Of a stretch of DNA of 64,000 nt, positions 1 through 7,886 are shown piece by piece (positions within the stretch are counted from its first letter, which is position 1; each line of letters opens with the position of its first letter). Under the pieces are notes generated by a model. It was not told the origin of the DNA and made no database searches. It saw only the letters and a program-made list of their open reading frames with translations. Both the position numbers and the translations under genes were made by a program. Location: NCBI RefSeq assembly GCF_025971945.1, contig NZ_JAPDHW010000004.1:1-64000 (forward strand), written 5' to 3'. The stretch is from Chryseobacterium kimseyorum (GTDB lineage Bacteria; Bacteroidota; Bacteroidia; Flavobacteriales; Weeksellaceae).

Positions 1-627
1 GATTTCTATAAATCTGATGAGTTTTTAAGTTTTATTAAACATAATACTATCGAAGAAATCTTAACTGGATTTGAAAACTATGGTAAAAATCTAATAGATA
101 TCAAAGGAGCGACTGATTTACATTTTTTAGAAAATAAAGAAAACTTAACTACAGCTTTATTATTTTTATCAACACAATATACAAGAACTAAAAATATCAA
201 ATACAGAGTTAATAAGACCTTGCGAAAATATGACTTATTATACAATGCACAAAATGATAATTTCTGGATGTTTTTAAGTTTTGTTTATGCTTTAAATATA
301 ACATATTATCTAAGTGAAAAATTTAACTCAAAAATCATTGTTTACAATAATGTTTCAGAATTAAATTTCATAACATCAGACCAACCCGCCTTTAATTCAA
401 ATCAACAAAATAAAGATGAAAATGGTCATGTAACTGGTTTTGATCTTTTTTACGCTTTAAATCCTAAAGTTGCTATTAAGTTTGTCTGTAATAATGGTTC
501 AGAATCTTTTGAGATACATAATGTAAATAAAAACGAAGTGATTGAGATTAATAAAATGATTTTTGAATTTTCATATAAAAACATATTCTTTGTAAACGAA
601 AATGACATAATAAATTTATCTTTATAA
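1..627 (+). CDS. DUF4238-like protein, C-terminal part (5' end outside window)
   Basis: The reading frame is open from base 1 to a TAA at 625-627, so the gene enters from the left and only about 208 residues are visible. The first internal start-like codon is a TTG at 220, which is very unlikely to be the true start because the frame is coding before it. The segment LNFITSDQPAFN followed by a DLFYALNPKV stretch is the pattern I associate with the C-terminal half of DUF4238 proteins, a family of unknown function. Codon use is AT-rich, and more so than in the arg genes next door. It converges on argH with no gap: the two stop codons touch. No signal peptide or membrane segment is visible in this part. 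Family assignment is by motif memory, function unknown. Confidence 0.6.
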   Translation, partial: DFYKSDEFLSFIKHNTIEEILTGFENYGKNLIDIKGATDLHFLENKENLTTALLFLSTQYTRTKNIKYRVNKTLRKYDLLYNAQNDNFWMFLSFVYALNITYYLSEKFNSKIIVYNNVSELNFITSDQPAFNSNQQNKDENGHVTGFDLFYALNPKVAIKFVCNNGSESFEIHNVNKNEVIEINKMIFEFSYKNIFFVNENDIINLSL

Positions 628-1932
628 TCAACCCAATAATTTATTTTTCAATTTATTAAGCTGATATTCAATCTTATCCAAACACAAATTTCCGATACTT
701 CCCTGATGGGTATGATTTAAATTTTTAACTTCAAAATCAAACTCTTTATTTTCGATCTCCTGCCCCACTTTTACATAAGCATCACGGAATGAACTTCCGT
801 TTTTCACTTCTTCATTAATTTTTTCTACACTGAAAAGATATTGATACTTTTCATCTTCCAAAATCCCATCTTTCACCTGAATATTTGGTAACGTATAGCT
901 TAAAATTTCAAGACATTCTTTCAAAGAGTCAATTGCAGGGAACAGAATTTCTTTCGTCAACTGCATATCTCGGTGATAGCCGGAAGGAAGGTTATTTGTC
1001 AATAAAATAAATTCATTCGGTAAAGATTGAATTCTGTTGCAGCGCGCACGAACCAACTCAAAAATATCCGGATTTTTCTTGTGCGGCATAATACTGCTTC
1101 CCGTTGTAAATTCTTTTGGAAAACTTATAAAATCAAAATTCTGACTCAAATACAGGCAAACATCATAGGCAAATTTCCCCAACGTTCCTGCCAATGTTGC
1201 CATTGCCATCGACAACATTTTCTCTGATTTCCCACGTGTCATTTGAGCGTACACAGAATTATAATTCATCGACTGGAAACCTAAATTATACGTTGTACTC
1301 TCACGGTCAATCGGGAAAGATGAGCCATAACCTGCCGCCGATCCTAAAGGATTTTTATTAATAATACTTTTAACCGAGTAGAGCATTTCCACATCATCCA
1401 ACAATGCTTCTGCATAAGCTCCAAACCATAATCCAAAAGACGAAGGCATTGCAATCTGTAAATGCGTATATCCGGGAAGCAAAATATTTTTATGCTGATC
1501 TGCCAGTTTAATTAATATTTGAAAAAATTCGTCCGTCAATGTTGTGATTTCACGGATTTCATCCAGTAAATACAGTTTTATATCCAATAAAACCTGATCA
1601 TTTCTTGAACGGGCGGTGTGAATTTTCTTTCCGGTGTCTCCTAATTTTTCAATTAAAATAGATTCAATCTGCGAATGTATATCTTCCGCGGTTTTATCGA
1701 TTTCAAAAGTTCCATTTTCGATTTCTGCTAAAACTTTTTCCAATACAGATAACATCTGCGCTGATTCTTCATCGGAAATAATTCCAACTTCTGCCAGCAT
1801 TTTACAGTGCGCCATCGAACCTTTCACATCGTATTTTGCTAAGCGTTCATCAAAGTCAAGATCTTTCCCGACTGTAAATTTATTGACTAATATGTTAGTG
1901 GCGTTGTTGTCTTTTTGCCATATTTTTTTCAT
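628..1932 (-). CDS. argH: Argininosuccinate lyase
   Basis: Splits argininosuccinate into arginine and fumarate, the last step of arginine synthesis, in the cytoplasm. The fumarase/ASL-superfamily signature GSSIMPHKKNPD is intact (MPHKKNPD at residues 282-289, with the catalytic serine in the SS just before it). ARSRNDQV near residue 108 is the substrate-binding loop of the family. At 434 residues it is slightly shorter than the usual ~460 because the C-terminal domain is compact, which is common in Bacteroidota. It is the most distal gene of the minus-strand arg cluster, separated from argE by a 306-bp gap that carries an interspersed repeat, so it may depend on read-through or have its own promoter. 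No Shine-Dalgarno; the ATG follows an A/T-rich stretch. Confidence 0.95.
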   Translation of the reverse strand: MKKIWQKDNNATNILVNKFTVGKDLDFDERLAKYDVKGSMAHCKMLAEVGIISDEESAQMLSVLEKVLAEIENGTFEIDKTAEDIHSQIESILIEKLGDTGKKIHTARSRNDQVLLDIKLYLLDEIREITTLTDEFFQILIKLADQHKNILLPGYTHLQIAMPSSFGLWFGAYAEALLDDVEMLYSVKSIINKNPLGSAAGYGSSFPIDRESTTYNLGFQSMNYNSVYAQMTRGKSEKMLSMAMATLAGTLGKFAYDVCLYLSQNFDFISFPKEFTTGSSIMPHKKNPDIFELVRARCNRIQSLPNEFILLTNNLPSGYHRDMQLTKEILFPAIDSLKECLEILSYTLPNIQVKDGILEDEKYQYLFSVEKINEEVKNGSSFRDAYVKVGQEIENKEFDFEVKNLNHTHQGSIGNLCLDKIEYQLNKLKNKLLG

Positions 1933-1960
1933 AATTTTTTCTTTAAAACATTAATTTACT

Positions 1961-2205
1961 TTTGTCTTGAAATCGAAGATTCGACGTAGTCAAACAAAAG
2001 AAACAATCCCGAAGCTTCGGGACAAGACTTGGAAACTCCGGCTAAAATTTTAAATTATTTCCTAAAATTTCCAAAACTCGGGCGGGAAGTATTATTTGAA
2101 ATAATTAGATTATTTTTTGCCGCCACTCAGACAGTGGAAATTTTTTAACGGAAATAATATAAAATTTCTTAACGCCTCCGTTTCCTAAGTCGTTATTTGC
2201 AGACT
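1961..2205. repeat. Interspersed repeat, copy 1 (argE-argH gap)
   Basis: The 306-bp gap between argH and argE has no gene. Most of it aligns in the same orientation to bases 6570-6776: shared blocks are CAAGACT-GGAAACT-C-GCTAAAA, then CTAAAA and AAAACT-G-GCG, then ACAGT-GAA-TTTT, then TTTCTTAACGC-CC and TTCCTA-GTCG. The copy contains a perfect 14-bp palindrome CCCGAAGCTTCGGG at 2008-2021. The match is by eye; internal blocks differ in length, so the copies are diverged. No coding potential seen. Confidence 0.65.
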
Positions 2206-2238
2206 TCATTTTCAATCTTCCCTCTTCCAGCTTCCAGT

Positions 2239-3321
2239 CTATAAAACTTTTTCAAGTATCTTAATATAAATCTCAATTCCCTCCGCAATTTCTTCGATAA
2301 AAATAAATTCATCTGCAGTATGAGAGCGCCTGCTGTCACCAGGACCGAGCTTCACCGATGTACACGGAATAATTGCCTGGTCGGATGACGTAGGTGAACC
2401 GTAAGTTGTCCTCCCGATTTCCAGACCTGCTTTTACAAATGGATGATCCTTATCGATTTTTGAGGAATTTAGCCTGAAAGATCTTGCCGTTAAAGTTGAT
2501 TTCATCTGGGACTGTATGATTTCAAACGCTTCCTGATTAGAATATTCATCAGTAACTCTCACATCTAATGTGAATTGACATGATTCCGGAACTACGTTAT
2601 GCTGCACGCCGGCATGAATTCCCGACAAAGTCACTTTAACTTCACCCAAATAATCTGAAACTTTTGGAAATTTGAAATTTAAAATCTGCTGTACATCCTC
2701 CATACATTTCACGATTGAGTTATCATCGTTCGGATGAGCGGCGTGAGAAGGAGTTCCTTTCATCTCTCCGTCAATAACCAACAATCCCTTTTCCGCAATC
2801 GCCAGATTCATCTGCGTTGGTTCTCCCACAATGGCAAGCTCGATATTGGGTAGTTGAGGAAATAAAGCTTCAATTCCGTCAAATCCTGAAATCTCCTCCT
2901 CCGCTGTCAGAGCAATCAATAAATTATATTTTAAATCTTCTTTATCGAAAAAATGTAGAAAAACCTGAGCCATCGAAACCAGAGAAGCACCGGCATCATT
3001 GCTTCCCAATCCAAACAGTTTTCCATTCTTTTCAACCGCTAAAAAAGGATCTAAAGTGTAAGCTTTATTTGGTTTTACCGTGTCGTGATGAGTATTCAGC
3101 AAAATCGACGGCTTGAAAACATCGAAATTTTTATTCACCGCCCAGATGTTGTTTTTAAAACGTTTTGTAGGAATATTGTTCTTTTTAAAAAAGCTTTCAA
3201 TCTCCACCGATGTATTATATTCATCTTTGCTGAATGATGGAATTTCAATCAGTTTTTTCAGCAAATCCACTGCGTTATTCAGTAATTCTTCTTTACTATA
3301 AACAGATTTCAGTTCCTGCAT
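2239..3321 (-). CDS. argE: M20 family N-acylornithine/N-acylcitrulline deacylase
   Basis: Metal-dependent deacylase that removes the N-acyl group late in arginine synthesis. In this pathway type the carbamoyltransferase acts on acylated ornithine, so the substrate here should be N-acylcitrulline rather than N-acetylornithine. M20 zinc-site motifs are visible: THHDTV (H78-D80), GSND (D109), TAEEE (E141-E143, with the general-base glutamate) and GEPTQ (E167), plus a C-terminal SHTADEF histidine. The 360-residue length fits ArgE/DapE-like enzymes. Its start overlaps the end of argB by 26 bp, indicating translational coupling. Exact acyl specificity (acetyl or succinyl) cannot be read from the sequence; by partner argF' I infer succinyl. 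Confidence 0.88.
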   Translation of the reverse strand: MQELKSVYSKEELLNNAVDLLKKLIEIPSFSKDEYNTSVEIESFFKKNNIPTKRFKNNIWAVNKNFDVFKPSILLNTHHDTVKPNKAYTLDPFLAVEKNGKLFGLGSNDAGASLVSMAQVFLHFFDKEDLKYNLLIALTAEEEISGFDGIEALFPQLPNIELAIVGEPTQMNLAIAEKGLLVIDGEMKGTPSHAAHPNDDNSIVKCMEDVQQILNFKFPKVSDYLGEVKVTLSGIHAGVQHNVVPESCQFTLDVRVTDEYSNQEAFEIIQSQMKSTLTARSFRLNSSKIDKDHPFVKAGLEIGRTTYGSPTSSDQAIIPCTSVKLGPGDSRRSHTADEFIFIEEIAEGIEIYIKILEKVL

Positions 3322-4090
3322 GCTGGTTTTCTATATGGTTTTTTAGTTCAGTCTCTTTAATTAAGAACACCTTATTTACATTATTTTGTACGGCTCCAAG
3401 AGCATTTTCTAATTTTGGCAAAATTCCTTTGTACAATTTCCCTTCATTTTTTAAAAGAGAAAATTCTCCTTCAGAAATATTTTTGATGACAGAGTCAGGA
3501 TTTTCGACATCTTCCAAAACCCCTGATTTATCAAAGCAATACAATAATTCAACATCATATTTTAAAGATAAAGCCTGAGCAATCACCGAAGCAATCGTAT
3601 CTGCATTGGTATTGAAAAGATTTCCTTTTTTATCGTGTGTGATCGCTGAAAAAACCGGAACGAGTTTAAGCTTAATCAATTTTGAGATCAATTTCCTGTT
3701 CACACTTCTCTTCTTGATATCACCTACAAATCCGAAATCTATTTCTGCATGTTCTCTTTTTTTAGCTTTAATTAAATTCGCATCAGCGCCTGAAAATCCT
3801 ATTGCCTTGCATTTTTTCTGCTGAAGTTTTGCCACAATATTTTTGTTGATTCCACCCGCATACACCATCGCCACAATATCCAAGGTATCTTTATCGGTAA
3901 TTCTCCGGCCGTTGATCATTTTCTGTTCAACACCAAGTTTATCAGCCAATGTGGTTGCTAATTTTCCGCCACCGTGAACTAAAATTTTCTTTTCTTTAAT
4001 TTCAGAGAACTGCTCCAGAAATTCATTCAGTAATTCTTCATCATCGATTAATGCTCCGCCGATTTTTATGATGTATAGTTTTTCTTTCAT
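3296..4090 (-). CDS. argB: N-acylglutamate kinase
   Basis: Phosphorylates the gamma-carboxylate of N-acylglutamate, the second step of arginine synthesis. Amino-acid-kinase fold features are present: IKIGGALID at the N-terminus (K9-G12), HGGG with the nucleotide-binding glycines at 39-42, and the INGRRITD segment near residue 60 that contacts the acylglutamate in the family. The 264-residue length is typical. It lies between argF' (84 bp upstream, with a REP-like hairpin pair in the gap) and argE (26-bp overlap). The enzyme lacks the N-terminal helix found in arginine-inhibited hexameric kinases, so feedback inhibition at this step is not suggested. Acetyl versus succinyl preference is not resolved. 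Confidence 0.93.
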   Translation of the reverse strand: MKEKLYIIKIGGALIDDEELLNEFLEQFSEIKEKKILVHGGGKLATTLADKLGVEQKMINGRRITDKDTLDIVAMVYAGGINKNIVAKLQQKKCKAIGFSGADANLIKAKKREHAEIDFGFVGDIKKRSVNRKLISKLIKLKLVPVFSAITHDKKGNLFNTNADTIASVIAQALSLKYDVELLYCFDKSGVLEDVENPDSVIKNISEGEFSLLKNEGKLYKGILPKLENALGAVQNNVNKVFLIKETELKNHIENQHAGTEICL

Positions 4091-4106
4091 TATTTAATTC
4101 ATTTAC

Positions 4107-4148
4107 ATAGGATTGCATCCTATTCTGGATTATGTCATCCCTTTGGGA
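4107..4148. repeat. REP-like hairpin pair, type 2
   Basis: Two adjacent short hairpins in the argB-argF' gap: a perfect one, ATAGGATTGCATCCTAT at 4107-4123 (7-bp arms, 3-nt loop), and a second around TCCC-TTT-GGGA at 4138-4148. The layout parallels the GAACCC-type REP units elsewhere in the window but the sequence differs, so it appears to be a separate family. Could also act as an mRNA processing or attenuation site inside the operon. Confidence 0.5.
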
Positions 4149-4174
4149 CTTTGATTGAACTTAATTAAGATGAT

Positions 4175-5173
4175 TTACTTAGAATTCAATTCATCCAAAA
4201 TCTCAGAGAACACAGCCTGTGCAGAGAAAATCCGGTTTTTTGCCTGTTGATAAATGATGGAATTTTTACTATCCATTACTTCATCGCTCAATTCTACATT
4301 ACGACGAACCGGAAGACAGTGCATCACTTTTCCCTGATTGGTATTGGCTAATTTTTTATTCGTCAGCATCCAGTTTTCTTTCACTTCAGGCATTGCCGCA
4401 TAATCATCAAAAGACGACCAGTTTTTCACATAAATAAAATCTGCATCTTTTAACGCTTCCTCCTGATCATGAATTACTTTCACATCTTTAGTAAAGTTTT
4501 TATCCAAATCATAACCTTCAGGATTAGCGATCACTAATTCAACATCCATTTCCTGCATCCATTCTGCGAAAGAATTTCCTACCGCATGAGCAATCGGTTT
4601 GATGTGAGGCGCCCAGGTTAAAACTACTTTTGGCTTGGATTTTACACTGAGCTTTGCCTGTGGTGAGCTTGACGAATCATCGAAGTGCCAGTTTTCTGTA
4701 ATTGTGATACAGTCTGCCAAACTTTGCAAAGGGTGACGTGTCGCCGATTCCAAAGAAATAACCGGAACTTTCGCATGTTGTTCGAACTGACTTAATATAC
4801 TTTCGTTCACGTCATCTTCCTTGCTTTTCATTCCCGCAAAACAACGAACTGCAATGATGTCACAATATTGATTTAATACTTCAATGGCATCTTTAATATG
4901 CTCAACAGTGTCGCCATTCATGGCGGCTCCGTCTGCGAATTCCAGACTCCATGCTTCCTGTGCAGCATTTAGCGTCAGAATATTTAAGCCTAAATTTTGC
5001 GCCGCAATCTGACTGCTTAAACGCGTTCTCAAACTTGAATTTAAAAATACAAGTCCTATTGTTTTACCTTTTCCTTTCTCGGTTTCCGAAAGAGGATTTT
5101 CTTTAATTTGTAAAGCTTTTTTTATGATTTCCTGTAAGTTTTCAACATCGCTTACAGAGGTGAATTTTTTCAT
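4175..5173 (-). CDS. argF': N-succinylornithine (acylornithine) carbamoyltransferase
   Basis: Transfers carbamoyl from carbamoyl phosphate to the delta-amino group of an N-acylated ornithine. The carbamoyl-phosphate loop reads SSLRTR (residues 46-51) instead of the STRTR of ordinary ornithine carbamoyltransferase, as in the acetyl-/succinylornithine subfamily; HPLQ (147-150) and HCLPVRRN (285-292) are also present. Overall it resembles the Bacteroides fragilis succinylornithine enzyme. At residue 90, in the GDTVEH loop (codon GTT at 4904-4906 on the minus strand), it has Val; the B. fragilis enzyme has Pro there and the Xanthomonas acetylornithine enzyme has Glu (position 92), and published E92P/S/V/A changes convert the latter to succinylornithine use. 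Hence succinylornithine is the predicted substrate. Length 332 is typical. Confidence 0.9.
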   Translation of the reverse strand: MKKFTSVSDVENLQEIIKKALQIKENPLSETEKGKGKTIGLVFLNSSLRTRLSSQIAAQNLGLNILTLNAAQEAWSLEFADGAAMNGDTVEHIKDAIEVLNQYCDIIAVRCFAGMKSKEDDVNESILSQFEQHAKVPVISLESATRHPLQSLADCITITENWHFDDSSSSPQAKLSVKSKPKVVLTWAPHIKPIAHAVGNSFAEWMQEMDVELVIANPEGYDLDKNFTKDVKVIHDQEEALKDADFIYVKNWSSFDDYAAMPEVKENWMLTNKKLANTNQGKVMHCLPVRRNVELSDEVMDSKNSIIYQQAKNRIFSAQAVFSEILDELNSK

Positions 5174-5190
5174 TTTGAATTGGTTGTTTT

Positions 5191-5349
5191 ACCACAAAAG
5201 TCACAAAAGATTTTTCCAAATTTTAAAGTCTAATAGTTTGAAAATATAAGTTCACATAAGATGAAAATCAGAGATTTTCATTAAGCTTTAATGCTCTTTA
5301 AAAAGCCTGATAGATTCTTAAAATGATAAAGCTTTTGTGACTTTGTGGT
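5191..5349. mobile_element. MITE-like element with terminal inverted repeats
   Basis: The gap between argF' and argD is almost exactly framed by a 19-bp left arm ACCACAAAAGTCACAAAAG (5191-5209) and a right arm whose reverse complement is ACCACAAAGTCACAAAAG (5332-5349): one single-base indel apart. The ~120 bp between them has no reading frame. No transposase is encoded. A non-autonomous element or a large RNA hairpin are both possible; no clear target-site duplication is seen. Confidence 0.5.
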
Positions 5350-5359
5350 TAATTAAAAA

Positions 5360-6499
5360 TTATAGATTTTCTAAAACACTTTTCAAAGCACCGATAAAGA
5401 AATCGGTTTCTTCTTTTTTAATGTTCAACGCAGGAAGAATCCTCAACACAGCCTTATCATTGGAGTTTCCTGTGAAAACATGATGATTGTACAACAGGCT
5501 GCTCCTCACTTCTGAGCAATCCCTGTCGAGCTCAATTCCGATCATCAGGCCTTTCCTTCGGATCGTTTTAATATGTGGAAAATCTTTAATTTTATTTTCA
5601 ATATACTCGCCCATTTCCTGAGCATTTTTGATGAGATTTTCCTCTTTCATCACGTCCAAAACCGCAATCGCAGCGACACAAGCTAAGTGATTCCCTCCGA
5701 AAGTAGTTCCCAGCAAACCGTTGCTTGCCTGAAATTTTGGATGAATTAAAACACCGCCGATTGGAAAGCCATTCCCCATTCCTTTGGCTGTCGTGATAAT
5801 ATCCGCTTCAATTCCGAATTCCTGATGAGCGAAGAAATATCCACTTCTTCCGTAGCCTGACTGAACTTCATCTAAAATCAAAACGGCGTTATATTTTTCG
5901 CACAGTTCTTTGATTTTAGTTAAAAATTCAACCGTTGGAATCATAATTCCGCCAACTCCCTGAATTCCTTCAATAATAACTGAAGAAATTTCATTTCCTT
6001 GCTTTTCAAAAATCGCTTCAAGCTGTTCGATATTATTCCAATCAGATTTTATGAATCTTTCGTCATAATTTACCGGAGCTACAATTTTTGGATTGTCGGT
6101 CACAGAAACCGCTGCCGATGTTCTGCCGTGAAATGAACCTGAGAAATACAGCACGTTGCCTTTTCCATTGTGAAAAGAAGCCAGTTTTAGAGCATTTTCA
6201 TTCGCTTCAGCCCCTGAATTACATAAAAACAGATTGTAATCTTCTAAGCCTGAAAGTTTTCCCAATTTTTCAGCTAATTCAGTTTGTAATTCATTCTGAA
6301 CCGAGTTTGAATAAAAAGATATCTTATCTAATTGTTTTTTTAATTGATTTTGATAATGCGGATGGTTGTGCCCGATAGAAATAACGGCATGACCTCCGTA
6401 AAAATCAAGATATTTTTCTCCTTTATCGTCCCAAAGAAATGATCCCTGAGCTTTTACCGGATTGATGTTGAATAATGGATATACGTTGAATAAATTCAT
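5360..6499 (-). CDS. argD: N-acylornithine aminotransferase
   Basis: Class III PLP-dependent aminotransferase that converts N-acylglutamate semialdehyde to N-acylornithine using glutamate. The PLP lysine is K239 in TTAKGMGNGFPIGG; D210 in LILDEVQ contacts the pyridine nitrogen; NSGAEANENALK (94-105) binds the cofactor phosphate. Length 379 is that of bacterial ArgD. It belongs to the minus-strand arg set, with the MITE-like element downstream and interspersed-repeat copy 2 (286-bp gap) upstream towards argC. Related class III enzymes such as ornithine aminotransferase are longer; the operon context favours ArgD. Confidence 0.92.
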   Translation of the reverse strand: MNLFNVYPLFNINPVKAQGSFLWDDKGEKYLDFYGGHAVISIGHNHPHYQNQLKKQLDKISFYSNSVQNELQTELAEKLGKLSGLEDYNLFLCNSGAEANENALKLASFHNGKGNVLYFSGSFHGRTSAAVSVTDNPKIVAPVNYDERFIKSDWNNIEQLEAIFEKQGNEISSVIIEGIQGVGGIMIPTVEFLTKIKELCEKYNAVLILDEVQSGYGRSGYFFAHQEFGIEADIITTAKGMGNGFPIGGVLIHPKFQASNGLLGTTFGGNHLACVAAIAVLDVMKEENLIKNAQEMGEYIENKIKDFPHIKTIRRKGLMIGIELDRDCSEVRSSLLYNHHVFTGNSNDKAVLRILPALNIKKEETDFFIGALKSVLENL

Positions 6500-6569
6500 G
6501 TCTATTTATAAATGATAATTGATGTTTGATGAATAATTTACAAATTCATCCCTAAAATTCTTTTTTTAA

Positions 6570-6776
6570 TTTCTTTTGCCTTGAAGCAAAAGAAACAAAA
6601 GTTCAAGACTGGAAACTTCCGCTAAAAAACATTTTTGTTCTCTAAAAATTCTAAAACTTGCGCGAAATCGATATTTGTTCTTCGATTCGACATTTGTCTC
6701 GCGCTTCGAACAGTAGAATTTTCTTAACGTTCACAAAACTATTTTTCTTAACGCTCCATTTTCCTAGGTCGGATTA
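6570..6776. repeat. Interspersed repeat, copy 2 (argC-argD gap)
   Basis: Fills the 286-bp argC-argD gap and aligns block by block, in the same orientation, to copy 1 at 1961-2205. Near its left end is an imperfect dyad TTGCCTTGAAGCAA, and the block TCAAGACTGGAAACTTCCGC follows. No open frame of note. Such ~200-bp units ending in a CTTAACG...CCTAGGTCG stretch look like a family dispersed in intergenic DNA. Confidence 0.65.
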
Positions 6777-6785
6777 TTGTCCGTT

Positions 6786-7760
6786 TTAAAATGCAATTGG
6801 CTTTAAATTTAATCCTAAATTCTCTTCCCAGCCCATCGCAATATTCATGTTTTGAACTGCTTGTCCCGAAGCTCCTTTCAACAAATTGTCAATCGCTGAG
6901 TGAATAACTGCAACATTTCCACTCTTTTCTATATGAATCACACAGCGATTGGTGTTGACAACCTGTTTTAAATCAATTGCTTTCTCACTTACCTTTACAA
7001 AAGGCGCATCTGCATAAAAATCCCTAAACAATTGATGAATATCCGAAAGTTCTACATCTGTTTTCACCGTGGAACTCGTAAAAATTCCTCTCGCAAAATC
7101 TCCTCTCCACGGAACAAAATTCAGACTGATTTCATTCGTATTAAAAGAAACTAACTGCTGTATAATCTCATCCACATGTTGATGTGTCAAAGTTTTATAG
7201 GCTGAAATATTATCGTTTCTCCAGGTAAAATGCGTCGTTGGCTGCAATGACTGACCGGCACCTGTTGAACCTGTAATTCCTGTTATATATACCTCATTCA
7301 ATAACCCTTTTTCAGCCAATGGAAGCAAAGCCAGTTGAATTGCCGTTGCAAAACATCCCGGGTTCGCAATACTTTTTGCTCCCAAAAGGTGTTTTTTGTT
7401 GATTTCAGGTAAACCGTAGATAAAATCTCTGTTTCCAAAATTTCCATCTAAGCGAAAATCATTTCCTAAATCGATCACTAACGTTTCATCTTTTACAGCA
7501 TTCTGAGTCAGCCAATTCTGGCTTTCTTTGTGCGGAAGACATAAAAATAAAATATCTACCTCTTCAGGCTGATCCGTTAAAATCATTTCACAGACCGTCG
7601 TTAAATCCGGGTACAAATCTGAAATTTTTGTCCCCGAATTTGAACGGCTATATAAAAAACTCAATAATATGTTGGGATGAAAAGCCAACTGACGAACTAA
7701 TTCGCTTCCTGTATAGCCGTTGGCACCGATAATTCCTGCCGTCTTTTTGATATTAATCAT
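6786..7760 (-). CDS. argC: N-acyl-gamma-glutamyl-phosphate reductase
   Basis: NADPH-dependent reduction of N-acylglutamyl phosphate to the semialdehyde. The Rossmann motif GIIGANGYTGSE lies at residues 9-20 and the catalytic cysteine is C136 in NPGCFATA. I place the start at the ATG ending at 7760 (324 residues): the frame also runs up to a TTG at 7790, but the ten extra residues are basic, unlike the family, and would start right against the REP block. It follows argG with a 126-bp gap containing REP hairpins. Confidence 0.93.
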   Translation of the reverse strand: MINIKKTAGIIGANGYTGSELVRQLAFHPNILLSFLYSRSNSGTKISDLYPDLTTVCEMILTDQPEEVDILFLCLPHKESQNWLTQNAVKDETLVIDLGNDFRLDGNFGNRDFIYGLPEINKKHLLGAKSIANPGCFATAIQLALLPLAEKGLLNEVYITGITGSTGAGQSLQPTTHFTWRNDNISAYKTLTHQHVDEIIQQLVSFNTNEISLNFVPWRGDFARGIFTSSTVKTDVELSDIHQLFRDFYADAPFVKVSEKAIDLKQVVNTNRCVIHIEKSGNVAVIHSAIDNLLKGASGQAVQNMNIAMGWEENLGLNLKPIAF

Positions 7761-7798
7761 TTTATTGGTTTTCACGGATTTCGACCGCAAATATTATT

Positions 7799-7882
7799 GA
7801 ACCCTATCGGGTTCTGATTGCTTGTTGATTTAATAATCCATAGGTTCCACCTATGGCTATTCGTATTGAACCCTTCGGGTTC
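7799..7882. repeat. REP-like hairpin cluster, GAACCC type, in argG-argC gap
   Basis: Three hairpins in a row: GAACCCTATCGGGTTC (7799-7814), an imperfect one spanning CCATAGGTTCCACCTATGG (7838-7856) followed by CTATT, and GAACCCTTCGGGTTC (7868-7882). The same order and motifs appear at 17579-17665 and, inverted, at 16963-17113 around a REP-associated transposase. Placement inside the operon, just after argG, could affect argC expression by mRNA stabilisation or premature termination. Confidence 0.8.
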
Positions 7883-7886
7883 GTCC

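Noticed and set aside
7761..7790. Longer argC start at a TTG (7790)
   Set aside because: The added ten residues are not family-like and the ATG at 7760 gives the normal N-terminus.
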